Source: Clostridia bacterium
GTDB lineage: Bacteria > Bacillota > Clostridia > Oscillospirales > Acutalibacteraceae
DNA length: 64,000 bases
Assembly: GCA_017430535.1 (NCBI GenBank)
Contig: JAFRMR010000003.1
Span: forward strand, 517,480 to 581,479
Direction of reading: 5' to 3'
Positions 1 to 7,952 of this stretch are shown piece after piece. The number at the start of each line of letters is the position of its first letter. Positions within the stretch are counted from its first letter, which is position 1. The translations under genes and the position numbers were made by a program. Below the pieces are notes generated by a model that was not told the DNA's origin, made no database searches, and saw only the letters and a list, made by a program, of their open reading frames with translations.

Positions 1-255
1 GGAATAACGCACGTGCCCGAGAGCCATATTACCCTGCCCCAGGCCGCTCAGCTTTTCGGCCGAGAACACCTCCGAGGCAAGGCCGTCGCCCTTATAGTGG
101 GAAAACACGCCGTCATTATTGACAGCTATTCCGCAGGATTCCTGCCCCCTGTGCTGCAAAGCGTGAAGCCCCAGATAAACAAGGTTTGCCACATCCGAGG
201 TTTTGTTATCAAAGATTCCGAAAACTCCGCATTCTTCGTGTAATGAATTAAACAT
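1..255 (-). CDS. purF: Amidophosphoribosyltransferase PurF, N-terminal part (runs off window)
   Basis: PurF commits PRPP to purine synthesis, using ammonia released from glutamine to make phosphoribosylamine. Only the first 85 codons are present. The start is an ATG with AAGGAG four bases upstream. The translation begins with an eight-residue leader and then Cys9 in HEECGVFGIF, the class II amidotransferase nucleophile that is exposed when the leader is removed. The motif LHALQHRGQESCG and the end LGHVRYS are typical of PurF and separate it from GltB, AsnB and GlmS. It starts 8 bases after the split glutamate synthase genes and is probably in the same transcript. The phosphoribosyltransferase domain lies outside the window. 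Confidence 0.9.
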   Translation of the reverse strand, partial: MFNSLHEECGVFGIFDNKTSDVANLVYLGLHALQHRGQESCGIAVNNDGVFSHYKGDGLASEVFSAEKLSGLGQGNMALGHVRYS

Positions 256-263
256 AGCGCTCC

Positions 264-998
264 TTAATTTGCAGTATAAAGATTTGCATAAGGTCTTGAT
301 GTTTCGGGAATAAGCTTCATAAAAGGTTTTTTCATTATTTCATCGTAATCGGCATCAAAATATCTGCAGTATTTCTTAAGATAACCGTCAAGCTCTTTTT
401 TATCACGCTCATCCAAAGCGGTGATTTTAATATTGGGGGAAAGATTCTCTTTTGGGAAAGCCCCCCTCACAAAGATTTTACCGCCATGCATACCGGAAGC
501 GCAGTGGGTGCCGAAGAGCTTTTCGCCCCGCTTAAGATTAAGGCCAAGCAAAACGATGGTTCCCCCTGCCATATATTCGCCCAGGAAAGAGCCCGCATTG
601 CTGCCGATAACAAGCACGGGTTTCATGCTGCGAAACTCCTTCATGTGAATTCCGCCGCGGCAGGAAACGTTATCGCGCACATAAATCTGACCGTCACGCA
701 TGCCGTAGCCCAGAGCATCCCCGGCGTGGCCGTGAATTATAATTTCACCGCCCCCCATGGTGTTGCCCACGGCATCCTGCCCGTGGCCGTGCAGGATAAT
801 CCTGCCGCCGTTAAGGCAAAAGGCAAGGTCATTGCCTGCGGTACCCTGAATTTCAAGAGTTTTGCCGCCTGCAAGGGCGCAGCCGAGGTAACGCTGGCCG
901 TTTACATCGGTAACGGAAACTTTATCCTTTGAAAGCAGCTCTGCTTTTATTTCATCATTTACCTCGGAATATCCTCTGATGCCCGCTGTAACACTCAT
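264..998 (-). CDS. Glutamate synthase GXGXG (alpha-subunit domain 3) protein
   Basis: This is a stand-alone version of the C-terminal beta-helix domain of the large glutamate synthase subunit. It is thought to have a structural role, holding the amidotransferase and FMN domains together. It has 244 residues with repeated glycine turns such as GTAGND, GGRIILHGHGQDAVG and GGEIIIHGHAGDALG across the first half, the GXGXG signature. The last ~70 residues contain FGTHCASGMHGGKIFVRG. Its ATG overlaps the stop of the FAD oxidoreductase gene by four bases, so the two are translationally coupled. It is the last gene of the split glutamate synthase set, just before purF. The family assignment is firm; which partners it binds is inferred from the operon. 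Confidence 0.85.
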   Translation of the reverse strand: MSVTAGIRGYSEVNDEIKAELLSKDKVSVTDVNGQRYLGCALAGGKTLEIQGTAGNDLAFCLNGGRIILHGHGQDAVGNTMGGGEIIIHGHAGDALGYGMRDGQIYVRDNVSCRGGIHMKEFRSMKPVLVIGSNAGSFLGEYMAGGTIVLLGLNLKRGEKLFGTHCASGMHGGKIFVRGAFPKENLSPNIKITALDERDKKELDGYLKKYCRYFDADYDEIMKKPFMKLIPETSRPYANLYTAN

Positions 999-2260
999 AA
1001 GGCAAGGGCTCCTTTCATCCTGATATCTCTTTCGGCTTTAGCGAAAACAAAGGGACCGGGTGTGCCGTAAATATCCCCGGGCAGGGCCGAAATATCGGCT
1101 CCCGTTTCAATAAGGCTTGTGTAAATACCCGCGTTTTCGCTTGAATTTATAAGCACATAACCTACAAGCTTATTGCCCTCGAATATAAGGCGTTTGTAGC
1201 TGCCGCCGGAGTTTATGATTTTATCGGTATAACGGCTTCCTTTGGCATTTATAAGGCCGCAGGTGCAGATACGCAGGCCGTAGAAATCTATGGCATTTAC
1301 CGAATAACTGCCGGCGACGGTTTTACCGCCGCCTGCCATCTGAGAGCCCGCGGCAATACCCTGATTAACCGCATTGGGCCAAAGGGCAATAACCTTACGG
1401 CTGCCGTCCAGCATATCAACGGAAACGGTGCAGTCCCCCGCCGCATATATATTTTCATCGCTTGTGCGCATTGTTGCGGGGTCAATTATAATGCCTCTGT
1501 TTACCTCAAGGCCGGCTTTTTCCGCAAGCCCGCTTTCCGGGCGCACACCCACGGCAAGAATCAGCAAATCACAGGGGAGCTCCTTGCCGCTGCTGAGAAC
1601 AACGGAGGTGATAACATCGCCTTTGCTCTTTGCTTCGGCAACGGTCTGCTCCAGATGAAAGCTGATATGCCCTTCGGTTTCAAGAAATTTTTTTACGGAT
1701 TTTGCAGACTTCTCATCAAGGATTGAGGGCAGAACCCTGGGAGCAAGCTCCACCACATCAACGCTTTTGCAGATTTTTGAGAGCCCCTCCGCGGCTTTCA
1801 TACCTATAAGGCCTGCGCCGATTACCACGGCGCGGGTATTTTTGCCCGCCTTGGCTTTAATCTGCTTTGCATTTTCAAGGTCAAGAAAAGTGAAGGCGTT
1901 CACTTTGCCTGCCGCATTTTTAACAGGGGGAACAAAAGGCTTTGAGCCCGTGCAGATGCAGAGCTTATCGTAAGGGTAGCTTTTTCTGCCTGCTTTTACG
2001 CATTTGTTTTTTCTGTCAATTGCCTTTACCTGTGCGGCTGTGATTATTTTAATATCCTCCGCGCCGTAATATGAATTCCTGCGCAGGAGCATATCGCTTT
2101 CTTTGACCGTGCCTTTGAGGTAATAGCTGATTGAGGGCCTGCTGTATGGCATAATGCTTTCTTTAGTGAAAACGGTTATTTCGCCTGTTTTATCTTCTCT
2201 TCTTATCTGCTCGGCGCAGGCAAGGCCGGCGGCGCTGCCGCCGATTACAATATATTTCAT
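995..2260 (-). CDS. NAD(P)/FAD-dependent oxidoreductase of the glutamate synthase operon
   Basis: This is a 421-residue pyridine nucleotide-disulfide oxidoreductase-fold flavoprotein. The FAD-binding glycine motif is at the N-terminus (YIVIGGSAAGLACAEQ), a second Rossmann motif for NAD(P)H lies near residue 145 (VVIGAGLIGMKAAEG), and NIYAAGDC near residue 270 is the usual FAD ribose-contact motif. There is no CxxxxC redox disulfide, so it resembles NADH or ferredoxin oxidoreductases rather than thioredoxin reductase. It lies between an Fe-S protein and the GXGXG subunit with four-base overlaps on both sides. It most likely passes electrons from NAD(P)H or ferredoxin to glutamate synthase, doing the job of the GltD small subunit. 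The electron donor is not visible from sequence. Confidence 0.85.
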   Translation of the reverse strand: MKYIVIGGSAAGLACAEQIRREDKTGEITVFTKESIMPYSRPSISYYLKGTVKESDMLLRRNSYYGAEDIKIITAAQVKAIDRKNKCVKAGRKSYPYDKLCICTGSKPFVPPVKNAAGKVNAFTFLDLENAKQIKAKAGKNTRAVVIGAGLIGMKAAEGLSKICKSVDVVELAPRVLPSILDEKSAKSVKKFLETEGHISFHLEQTVAEAKSKGDVITSVVLSSGKELPCDLLILAVGVRPESGLAEKAGLEVNRGIIIDPATMRTSDENIYAAGDCTVSVDMLDGSRKVIALWPNAVNQGIAAGSQMAGGGKTVAGSYSVNAIDFYGLRICTCGLINAKGSRYTDKIINSGGSYKRLIFEGNKLVGYVLINSSENAGIYTSLIETGADISALPGDIYGTPGPFVFAKAERDIRMKGALAL

Positions 2261-2700
2261 TTGCTTTCGCCTCCCTTATCGGTATAGACAAGAGCGTGAT
2301 TGGGGCAGTTTTTAACACAGGCCGGCTCGCCCTCATTGCGGCAAAGGTCGCATTTGACTGCGGTTTTGCCGGTTTTGATACAGCCGTAGGGGCACACCGC
2401 AAGGCAGGTCATACAGCCGATACATTTATCTTCATTAACATAAACTATGCCGGTTTTTTTATCTTTTGTCATAGCCCCCGTAATGCAGGCCTTTACGCAC
2501 CGCGGATCATCGCAGTGCCGGCAGTTAAGGGCGGCGGAGAGAAAATTATCGCCGTAAACCGTAACCCTTGAAACGGGAGCGGGATCCTCATATTTATTTG
2601 CCTTTACCACATCTTTTGACCGGGAGTGAGCTGTTTTGCAGTAAACCTCGCACAGGCGGCAGTTAAGGCATAATTCTTCAATTGCATATACTTTTTTCAT
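2257..2700 (-). CDS. 4Fe-4S dicluster electron-transfer protein (HycB/DmsB-like)
   Basis: This is a 147-residue ferredoxin-like protein rich in cysteine motifs: CLNCRLCEVYC at the N-terminus, CRHCDDPRCVKAC in the middle, CIGCMTCLAVCPYGC, then CDLCRNEGEPACVKNC. That is enough for about four 4Fe-4S clusters, as in the HycB/DmsB/NrfC electron-transfer subunits. It starts with ATG after an AGGAGG site and overlaps the FAD oxidoreductase by four bases. In this operon it probably carries electrons between the flavoprotein and the FMN/Fe-S core of glutamate synthase. No twin-arginine signal or membrane segment is seen, so it should be cytoplasmic. Confidence 0.82.
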   Translation of the reverse strand: MKKVYAIEELCLNCRLCEVYCKTAHSRSKDVVKANKYEDPAPVSRVTVYGDNFLSAALNCRHCDDPRCVKACITGAMTKDKKTGIVYVNEDKCIGCMTCLAVCPYGCIKTGKTAVKCDLCRNEGEPACVKNCPNHALVYTDKGGESK

Positions 2701-2711
2701 TTTGCCGCCTC

Positions 2712-4217
2712 CTATTCTCCGGCATGCTTTATGCCGAGTATTTCAAGCTCTTTTTCGCTGAGGCCTATGCCCCTGAGCATAAGTCTGTTGCCTCTGAGAG
2801 AATCAACGGAGTTTATGCCCATACCGCCCATTATCTCTTTTATTTCGTGATTCCAGGCGTTTATAAGATTAACTACCCGCTTATACATAATATCAGGATT
2901 CAGGCGCTTTGTAAGCTCCGGGCGCTGGGTGGCAATGCCCCAGTTGCACTTGCCTGTGTTACAGGTCTGGCACATGTGGCAGCCCATTGCAATAAGTGGC
3001 GCCGAAGCGCAGTAGCAGGCATCCGCACCGAGAGCTATTGCCTTGACAATATCCGCAGAGCACCTGAAAGAGCCTGCCGCCACAAGGGAAATGCGGGAAC
3101 GGATACCCTCATCCCGCAGCCGTTGATCCGCAGCGGCTAGGGCAAGCTCAATGGGGATACCAACATTATCCCTTATCCTTGCGGGGGCTGCGCCGGTGCC
3201 GCCCCTGAAGCCGTCAATTGCTATGATATCCGCACCGGCTCTTGCGCAGCCGGAAACGATGGCGGCGGCATTGTGAACCGCGGCAATCTTGACGGAAACA
3301 GGCTTGCTGTTGCCTGTTGCCTGCTTGATTGCCCAGATAAGCTGGCGGAAATCTTCAATTGAATAAATATCGTGATGGGGCGCGGGAGATATTGCATCGC
3401 TGCCCTCGGGAATCATACGGGCGTTTGAAACCTCCACGCTGACCTTTTCGCCGGGCAGGTGGCCGCCGATACCGGGCTTTGCACCCTGGCCGATTTTTAT
3501 TTCAACAAATCTTGAGTTATTGAGATAATCGCTGTGAACGCCGAATCTGCCGGAAGCAACCTGAACAATGGCCCTGTCTGTATAGGGTTTCAGATCGGGG
3601 TGAAGGCCGCCCTCGCCCACATTGAAAAGGGTGCCCAGCTCTTTTGCCGCCATTGCCAGGGATTTCTGGGCATTCAGGCTGATTGAGCCGAAGCTCATTG
3701 CGGAAAACATTATGGGGGTTTCCAGCATCACCTGAGGCGGCATATCAACGGTTGATTTGCCCTTTTTCTCTACGGTGAGTTTTTCCGGCTTTCTGCCGAG
3801 AACCGTGCGGATTTCCATAGGTTCCCTGAGGGGATCTATGGAAGGATTTGTAACCTGAGATGCATTGAGCAGGATTTTATCCCAGTAAACGGGATAGGGC
3901 TTCGGGGTGCCCATACCGGAAAGCAGAACGCCTCCGGTTTCCGCCTGGCGGCAGATTTCCTGCTGATACTGAGGGGTCCAGTTTGCGTTTTCCCTGTAAT
4001 CGCACACATATTTTTCAATACGCAGGGCACCTGTGGGGCACAGATCCACACAGCGGTGGCAGGCAACGCAGCTGTTCGAATCGGAAAATACCGTTTTGCC
4101 GTCATCGCCGAAAAAGTGGCATTCATTTGAGCACTGCCTAACGCAGCAGCCGCAGTTTATGCAGAGTTCTTTATCCCTTACCACGGTGAACCTGCGGGGG
4201 ATGTAGTTTACTGACAT
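2712..4217 (-). CDS. FMN-binding glutamate synthase core subunit with N-terminal ferredoxin domain
   Basis: This is the archaeal/clostridial-type synthase subunit, which converts 2-oxoglutarate plus ammonia to glutamate on FMN. It has about 501 residues. Near the N-terminus are two 4Fe-4S motifs, CINCGCCVRQC and CVACHRCVDLC. The FMN TIM barrel follows (SFGSISLNAQ, GEGGLHPDL, AIDGFRGGTGAAP), and then CHMCQTCNTGKC near residue 425, the 3Fe-4S ligand motif of glutamate synthase. I chose the ATG that has GGGAGG eight bases upstream. It begins two bases after the amidotransferase stop, and that spacing suggests coupled translation of the two half-enzymes. Confidence 0.9.
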   Translation of the reverse strand: MSVNYIPRRFTVVRDKELCINCGCCVRQCSNECHFFGDDGKTVFSDSNSCVACHRCVDLCPTGALRIEKYVCDYRENANWTPQYQQEICRQAETGGVLLSGMGTPKPYPVYWDKILLNASQVTNPSIDPLREPMEIRTVLGRKPEKLTVEKKGKSTVDMPPQVMLETPIMFSAMSFGSISLNAQKSLAMAAKELGTLFNVGEGGLHPDLKPYTDRAIVQVASGRFGVHSDYLNNSRFVEIKIGQGAKPGIGGHLPGEKVSVEVSNARMIPEGSDAISPAPHHDIYSIEDFRQLIWAIKQATGNSKPVSVKIAAVHNAAAIVSGCARAGADIIAIDGFRGGTGAAPARIRDNVGIPIELALAAADQRLRDEGIRSRISLVAAGSFRCSADIVKAIALGADACYCASAPLIAMGCHMCQTCNTGKCNWGIATQRPELTKRLNPDIMYKRVVNLINAWNHEIKEIMGGMGINSVDSLRGNRLMLRGIGLSEKELEILGIKHAGE

Positions 4218-4218
4218 A

Positions 4219-5319
4219 CTAATCATCCTCCCTTTCATCAATTTCAAGCGGAACAAATACAGGCTCCGCACCGCTGACGGACCAGACTTTTTCCGGCTCC
4301 GGGCAGATTATTCTTATGGCGCTCTCTTCGCTTGCAAAATAAGCCCTGCTGCCTTTTGTTGCCGCAGTGAGGGAACGCAGCTTGAGCCTGTCATTGATTG
4401 CCAGAAGCCCTTTGTTTGAGCCCAGTATGACGGAAAACGGTCCGTTTACCAGAGCTCCGCTGTAAATGGCGCGAAGGTTTGTGAAATACTCTTTCTTTTC
4501 GCTTTCCATACGGTCTATTTCGTCCCACTCCGGGGCGGTGAGCACATCCGCGGCCACATTTACGGGCAGACCGTGATGCCTGACAAGATGGTCAAAAAGA
4601 TAGGTGATTACCTCGGTATCGGTCTGCATGGTGCATTTATAGCCGAACTGCTCAATATACCTTCTGTTGGCATCGTAGCTTGAGATTTCGCCGTTATGAA
4701 CTATTGACCAGTCAAGAATATTGAAGGGATGAGCTCCCCCCCACCAGCCGGGGGTGTTTGTGGGGAAACGACCGTGAGCGGTCCACAGGTAAGCATCATA
4801 TTTATCAAGCATATAGAACTCGCCCACATCCTCGGGGTAACCTACGGCCTTGAAACAGCCCATATTTTTACCCGATGAAAAGATGTAAGCTCCATCATAC
4901 GCGGAATTGACCTTTGTAACGCACTGCACCACATATTCGCTCTCGTCAAGGCGGGAGTTTTTCATACGCACCCTGTTGACTCTGCCGAAATAGCGCCAGA
5001 TATCGGGGCCGTTGCTTATGGCATCAATTGTTTTTGTGGGGATTCTTTCCGCCAAATCAATATTGAAATGCCTGAACAGAAAATCCTCACAGCTCTGATG
5101 AGCCTGAGCATTTTCATAAAAAATATGAAATGCGTATTCATCCTTATGCTCGGGATAAATGCCGTAAGCCGCAAAGCCGCCGCCAAGACCGTTGGAGCGG
5201 TCGTGCATAAGGGCTATTGATTTTATGATTTCCGAGCCGTTTATCATGCCGCCTTTTCTGTCAATAATTGCGGCAATGGCACAGCCGGAGGGAATTCTTA
5301 CCTGGCCTTCTTTAAGCAT
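4219..5319 (-). CDS. Class II glutamine amidotransferase subunit of glutamate synthase
   Basis: This subunit hydrolyses glutamine and feeds ammonia to the FMN subunit encoded directly downstream. It has 366 residues. Cys13 in PSGCAIAAI is the likely nucleophile after removal of a short leader. Further class II motifs are GRFPTNTPGWWGGAHPF and WSIVHNGEISSYDANRRY, near residues 180-210. It corresponds to the N-terminal domain of GltB as a separate protein. The start is an ATG preceded by GGTGGAG and lies 24 bases downstream of the nadE stop. This stand-alone form is usual with archaeal-type split glutamate synthases. Confidence 0.88.
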   Translation of the reverse strand: MLKEGQVRIPSGCAIAAIIDRKGGMINGSEIIKSIALMHDRSNGLGGGFAAYGIYPEHKDEYAFHIFYENAQAHQSCEDFLFRHFNIDLAERIPTKTIDAISNGPDIWRYFGRVNRVRMKNSRLDESEYVVQCVTKVNSAYDGAYIFSSGKNMGCFKAVGYPEDVGEFYMLDKYDAYLWTAHGRFPTNTPGWWGGAHPFNILDWSIVHNGEISSYDANRRYIEQFGYKCTMQTDTEVITYLFDHLVRHHGLPVNVAADVLTAPEWDEIDRMESEKKEYFTNLRAIYSGALVNGPFSVILGSNKGLLAINDRLKLRSLTAATKGSRAYFASEESAIRIICPEPEKVWSVSGAEPVFVPLEIDEREDD

Positions 5320-5343
5320 AGTTTTTTACTCCACCTTTGCGAA

Positions 5344-6069
5344 TCATTCTTTATATTCAAAACAGGGCATATATGATAATTTGAACAGGTTATCCCTGTG
5401 CTTTTTATCTATTGCCGCTTTTATGTTTTTATCATCAATTTCGCCGGTGCGTATATACCGATCAAGCACTTCATAGGTAAAACCGAGGTTTTCTTCATCG
5501 GTTTTGCCGCACAATCCGTCAACGGGAGGTTTATTGATAAGCACCTCGGGAAGGCCCAGAACCCTGCCGATCTGCTTAACCTCCTGCACAGTAAGGAACG
5601 AAAGGGGGCTGAAATCCCCGGCCTGATCTCCGTACCGGGTTGAGTAGCCCACCCAGTCCTCACTGAGATTGCAGGTGTTGGCAACCCTGCCGTTATGGCT
5701 CTGAGCCACGGCATAAAGAGCTGTCATCCTTACCCTTGCGGGAATATTGGTAAGAGACTGACGGGAGGGCTCAAACGGAAGGGCTTCTTTAAGAGAATCA
5801 ACGGCGGATTTTATATTCACCGTATAGCTGCGTATGCCGAGATGCCTGACAAGCAGCTGCGCCATATCAATATCCGGCTGGATGCCGTTGGGCATAAGCA
5901 CGCCGATAACACTTTCGGTGCCCAGGGCTTCGGCGCACAGGGCCGCAACCACGGAGCTGTCTTTACCGCCGGAAATACCGACCACGGCATTGCAGCCCCT
6001 GCCGTTATTTTCAAAGAAATCCCGGATCCAGTTCACGCATTCGTTTTTGACCTTTTCCGCATCAAACAT
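5344..6069 (-). CDS. nadE: NH3-dependent NAD+ synthetase
   Basis: NadE makes NAD+ from deamido-NAD, ATP and ammonia. The product is 241 residues. The PP-loop ATP pyrophosphatase motif VVGISGGKDSSVVAALC lies near residue 25, and NLSEDWVGYSTRYGD and PLSFLTVQEVKQIG follow. There is no N-terminal nitrilase/glutaminase domain, so free ammonia must be the nitrogen source. The frame is open further upstream into the ammonium transporter gene, but I chose the ATG with GAGGGTG eight bases before it. It lies directly after the ammonium channel gene, which fits an ammonia-using enzyme co-expressed with ammonium uptake. Confidence 0.92.
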   Translation of the reverse strand: MFDAEKVKNECVNWIRDFFENNGRGCNAVVGISGGKDSSVVAALCAEALGTESVIGVLMPNGIQPDIDMAQLLVRHLGIRSYTVNIKSAVDSLKEALPFEPSRQSLTNIPARVRMTALYAVAQSHNGRVANTCNLSEDWVGYSTRYGDQAGDFSPLSFLTVQEVKQIGRVLGLPEVLINKPPVDGLCGKTDEENLGFTYEVLDRYIRTGEIDDKNIKAAIDKKHRDNLFKLSYMPCFEYKE

Positions 6070-6121
6070 TTTTTCACCCTCAAATATATGACTTAAGGGC
6101 GGAGGAAATCCGCCCTGTTTT

Positions 6122-7876
6122 TTATATATCGTCTTCGCCCTGAAGGGCATCGTAACCCCGCTCACCGGTGCGGACTTTGACAACATCATCCACTTCGTAA
6201 ATGAATATCTTGCCTTCGCCGATATTGCCGGTATAGAGCACCCTGCGGGCGGCTTCCACAACATCCTCAACGGGAACCGCAGAAACAACCATTTCAAGCT
6301 TCATCTTGGGGCTCAGGTTCACTTCTTCAATCTCAACGCCCCTGTATTTCTTGATATTGTGGCCCTTCTGAGTGCCGCAGCCCATTACATTGGTAACGGT
6401 CATACCCGTTACCCCTATATCGTTCATGGCCTCTTTAACCGCTTCGAATCTTGCGGGATTGAACACCATAACGATTTTTGTAAGCTGGGGTTTGCTCTTT
6501 GCAATATAGGATTCAACAGGCACCGCCGCTTCAACAGGCTGCATCGGGGCAAGGGGTGTAACATCCTTTGCCTCAGGCAGGATTGCTTTCATTGAAGCGG
6601 ATGTTGCAACTGCCATAGCGGGCATAAAGTCTGCATAAGCGGAAGGAAGATTATGCTCGGTGGCATCAAGGCCTTTGATTTCCTCCTCTGCAGTAACACG
6701 AAGGCCGTGGAATTTTTTGATAATGAAGAATACGGCAGTCATGGTAACTGCAGTCCAGCAGGCGATGCAGATGAAGCCGAGGGCCTGTATGCCCAGCTGG
6801 CTTACACCGCCCCCGTAAAAGAGGCCTTTGCCAACACCGTTCATTCCGGTTGAAAACAGACCTACGGCGAAGGTACCCCAGATTCCGTTGGCAAGGTGTA
6901 CAGCGCAGGCGCCCACAGGGTCGTCAATATGAAGCCTCTTATCAATAAACTCAACGGCAAGCACAACAAGAACACCTGAAACAGCGCCGATTATTATTGA
7001 ACCCAGCGCGTCGGTGCAATCACAGGATGCCGTGATTGCAACAAGGCCTGCAAGAGAGGCGTTAAGACTCATTGATACATCGGGTTTCCCATCTTTAATC
7101 CAGGTGAATATCATTGTGACAACCGTTGCAATTGAAGGAGCCAGAGTGGTGGTTACAAAAACAGAGGCAAGTATATCCGTGCTTGTTGCCGCTGCGCCGT
7201 TGAAACCATACCAGGCGAACCAGAGAATGAATACTCCCAGGGCACCTACGGTCAGGTTATGGCCGGGAATTGCTTTGGGGATTTTTTTGCCTGTTTTCTT
7301 ATCGATTTTATATTTGCCTATACGGGGGCCCAGTATTGCCGCGCCTATAAAAGCGGCTATACCGCCCACCATGTGAATTGCGGTTGAGCCGGCAAAATCG
7401 TGAAAGCCCAGCTTTGCAAGCCAGCCTTCGGGGTTCCAGACCCAGCCCGCTTCAACGGGATAAATTACCGCAGAAATTACTGCGGAATAGATGCAGTAGG
7501 ATGAGAATTTTGTTCTCTCTGCCATAGCGCCGGAAACTATGGTGGCGGCAGTGGCGCAGAACACAAGATTGAATACGAAATTTGACCAGTCAAAATGGGC
7601 GTAATCGGTAAACACGCCCATAGTGGGCATACCGATAAATCCTCCCAGGCACTCCTCGCCCATCATAAGACCGAAACCCAGGGCAACAAACATTACTGCG
7701 CCTATACAGAAATCCATAAGGTTTTTCATAATGATGTTGCCTGCGTTTTTTGCCCTTGTGAATCCGCTTTCAACCATTGCGAATCCGCACTGCATGAAAA
7801 ATACGAGAGCCGTGCCTATTAAAAACCAGACACCGAAAACGCTGTCGGTAACAGCTGTAAAAATTGAATCAGTCAT
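6122..7876 (-). CDS. amt: Ammonium channel Amt fused to a C-terminal PII signalling domain
   Basis: This 584-residue protein joins an Amt/Rh ammonium channel (about residues 1-400, roughly eleven hydrophobic helices) to a PII (GlnB/GlnK-type) domain at about residues 466-576. The pore histidine pair is visible as His168 in FAGSTAIHMVGG and His327 in AVHLANGIWG. In the PII part, the T-loop KGHNIKKYRGVEIEE keeps the tyrosine equivalent to Tyr46 (Tyr511) but has Ile516 where the uridylylated Tyr51 of enterobacterial PII would be. ATP/2-oxoglutarate-type PII motifs follow (GNIGEGKIFIYEV). A linker of about 60 residues (405-465), rich in Ala and Pro, joins the two. It follows glnA by 76 bases with a strong hairpin between them. 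No separate glnK is present. Confidence 0.93.
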   Translation of the reverse strand: MTDSIFTAVTDSVFGVWFLIGTALVFFMQCGFAMVESGFTRAKNAGNIIMKNLMDFCIGAVMFVALGFGLMMGEECLGGFIGMPTMGVFTDYAHFDWSNFVFNLVFCATAATIVSGAMAERTKFSSYCIYSAVISAVIYPVEAGWVWNPEGWLAKLGFHDFAGSTAIHMVGGIAAFIGAAILGPRIGKYKIDKKTGKKIPKAIPGHNLTVGALGVFILWFAWYGFNGAAATSTDILASVFVTTTLAPSIATVVTMIFTWIKDGKPDVSMSLNASLAGLVAITASCDCTDALGSIIIGAVSGVLVVLAVEFIDKRLHIDDPVGACAVHLANGIWGTFAVGLFSTGMNGVGKGLFYGGGVSQLGIQALGFICIACWTAVTMTAVFFIIKKFHGLRVTAEEEIKGLDATEHNLPSAYADFMPAMAVATSASMKAILPEAKDVTPLAPMQPVEAAVPVESYIAKSKPQLTKIVMVFNPARFEAVKEAMNDIGVTGMTVTNVMGCGTQKGHNIKKYRGVEIEEVNLSPKMKLEMVVSAVPVEDVVEAARRVLYTGNIGEGKIFIYEVDDVVKVRTGERGYDALQGEDDI

Positions 7877-7909
7877 AATATTATAAATCTCTTTCCTTAT
7901 AATGAATTA

Positions 7910-7940
7910 CAGCGGGCAGGAAAGGTAAGACTGCCCGCTG
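7910..7940 (-). other. Intercistronic hairpin between glnA and amt
   Basis: A perfect 10-bp stem (CAGCGGGCAG paired with CTGCCCGCTG) with an 11-base loop lies between the glnA stop and the amt ribosome site. No U-run follows on the minus strand, so a full intrinsic terminator is unlikely. An mRNA stability or processing element, or a weak terminator that lowers amt expression relative to glnA, is more plausible. Confidence 0.6.
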
Positions 7941-7952
7941 CGCCGAAGCTTA

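Noticed and set aside
13-243. Plus-strand frame at the left edge
   Set aside because: The minus strand encodes the diagnostic PurF N-terminus over the same bases.
5344-6297. Longer NadE start reaching into amt
   Set aside because: The extra 76 residues are the out-of-frame complement of the PII domain end, and the internal ATG has a proper ribosome site.
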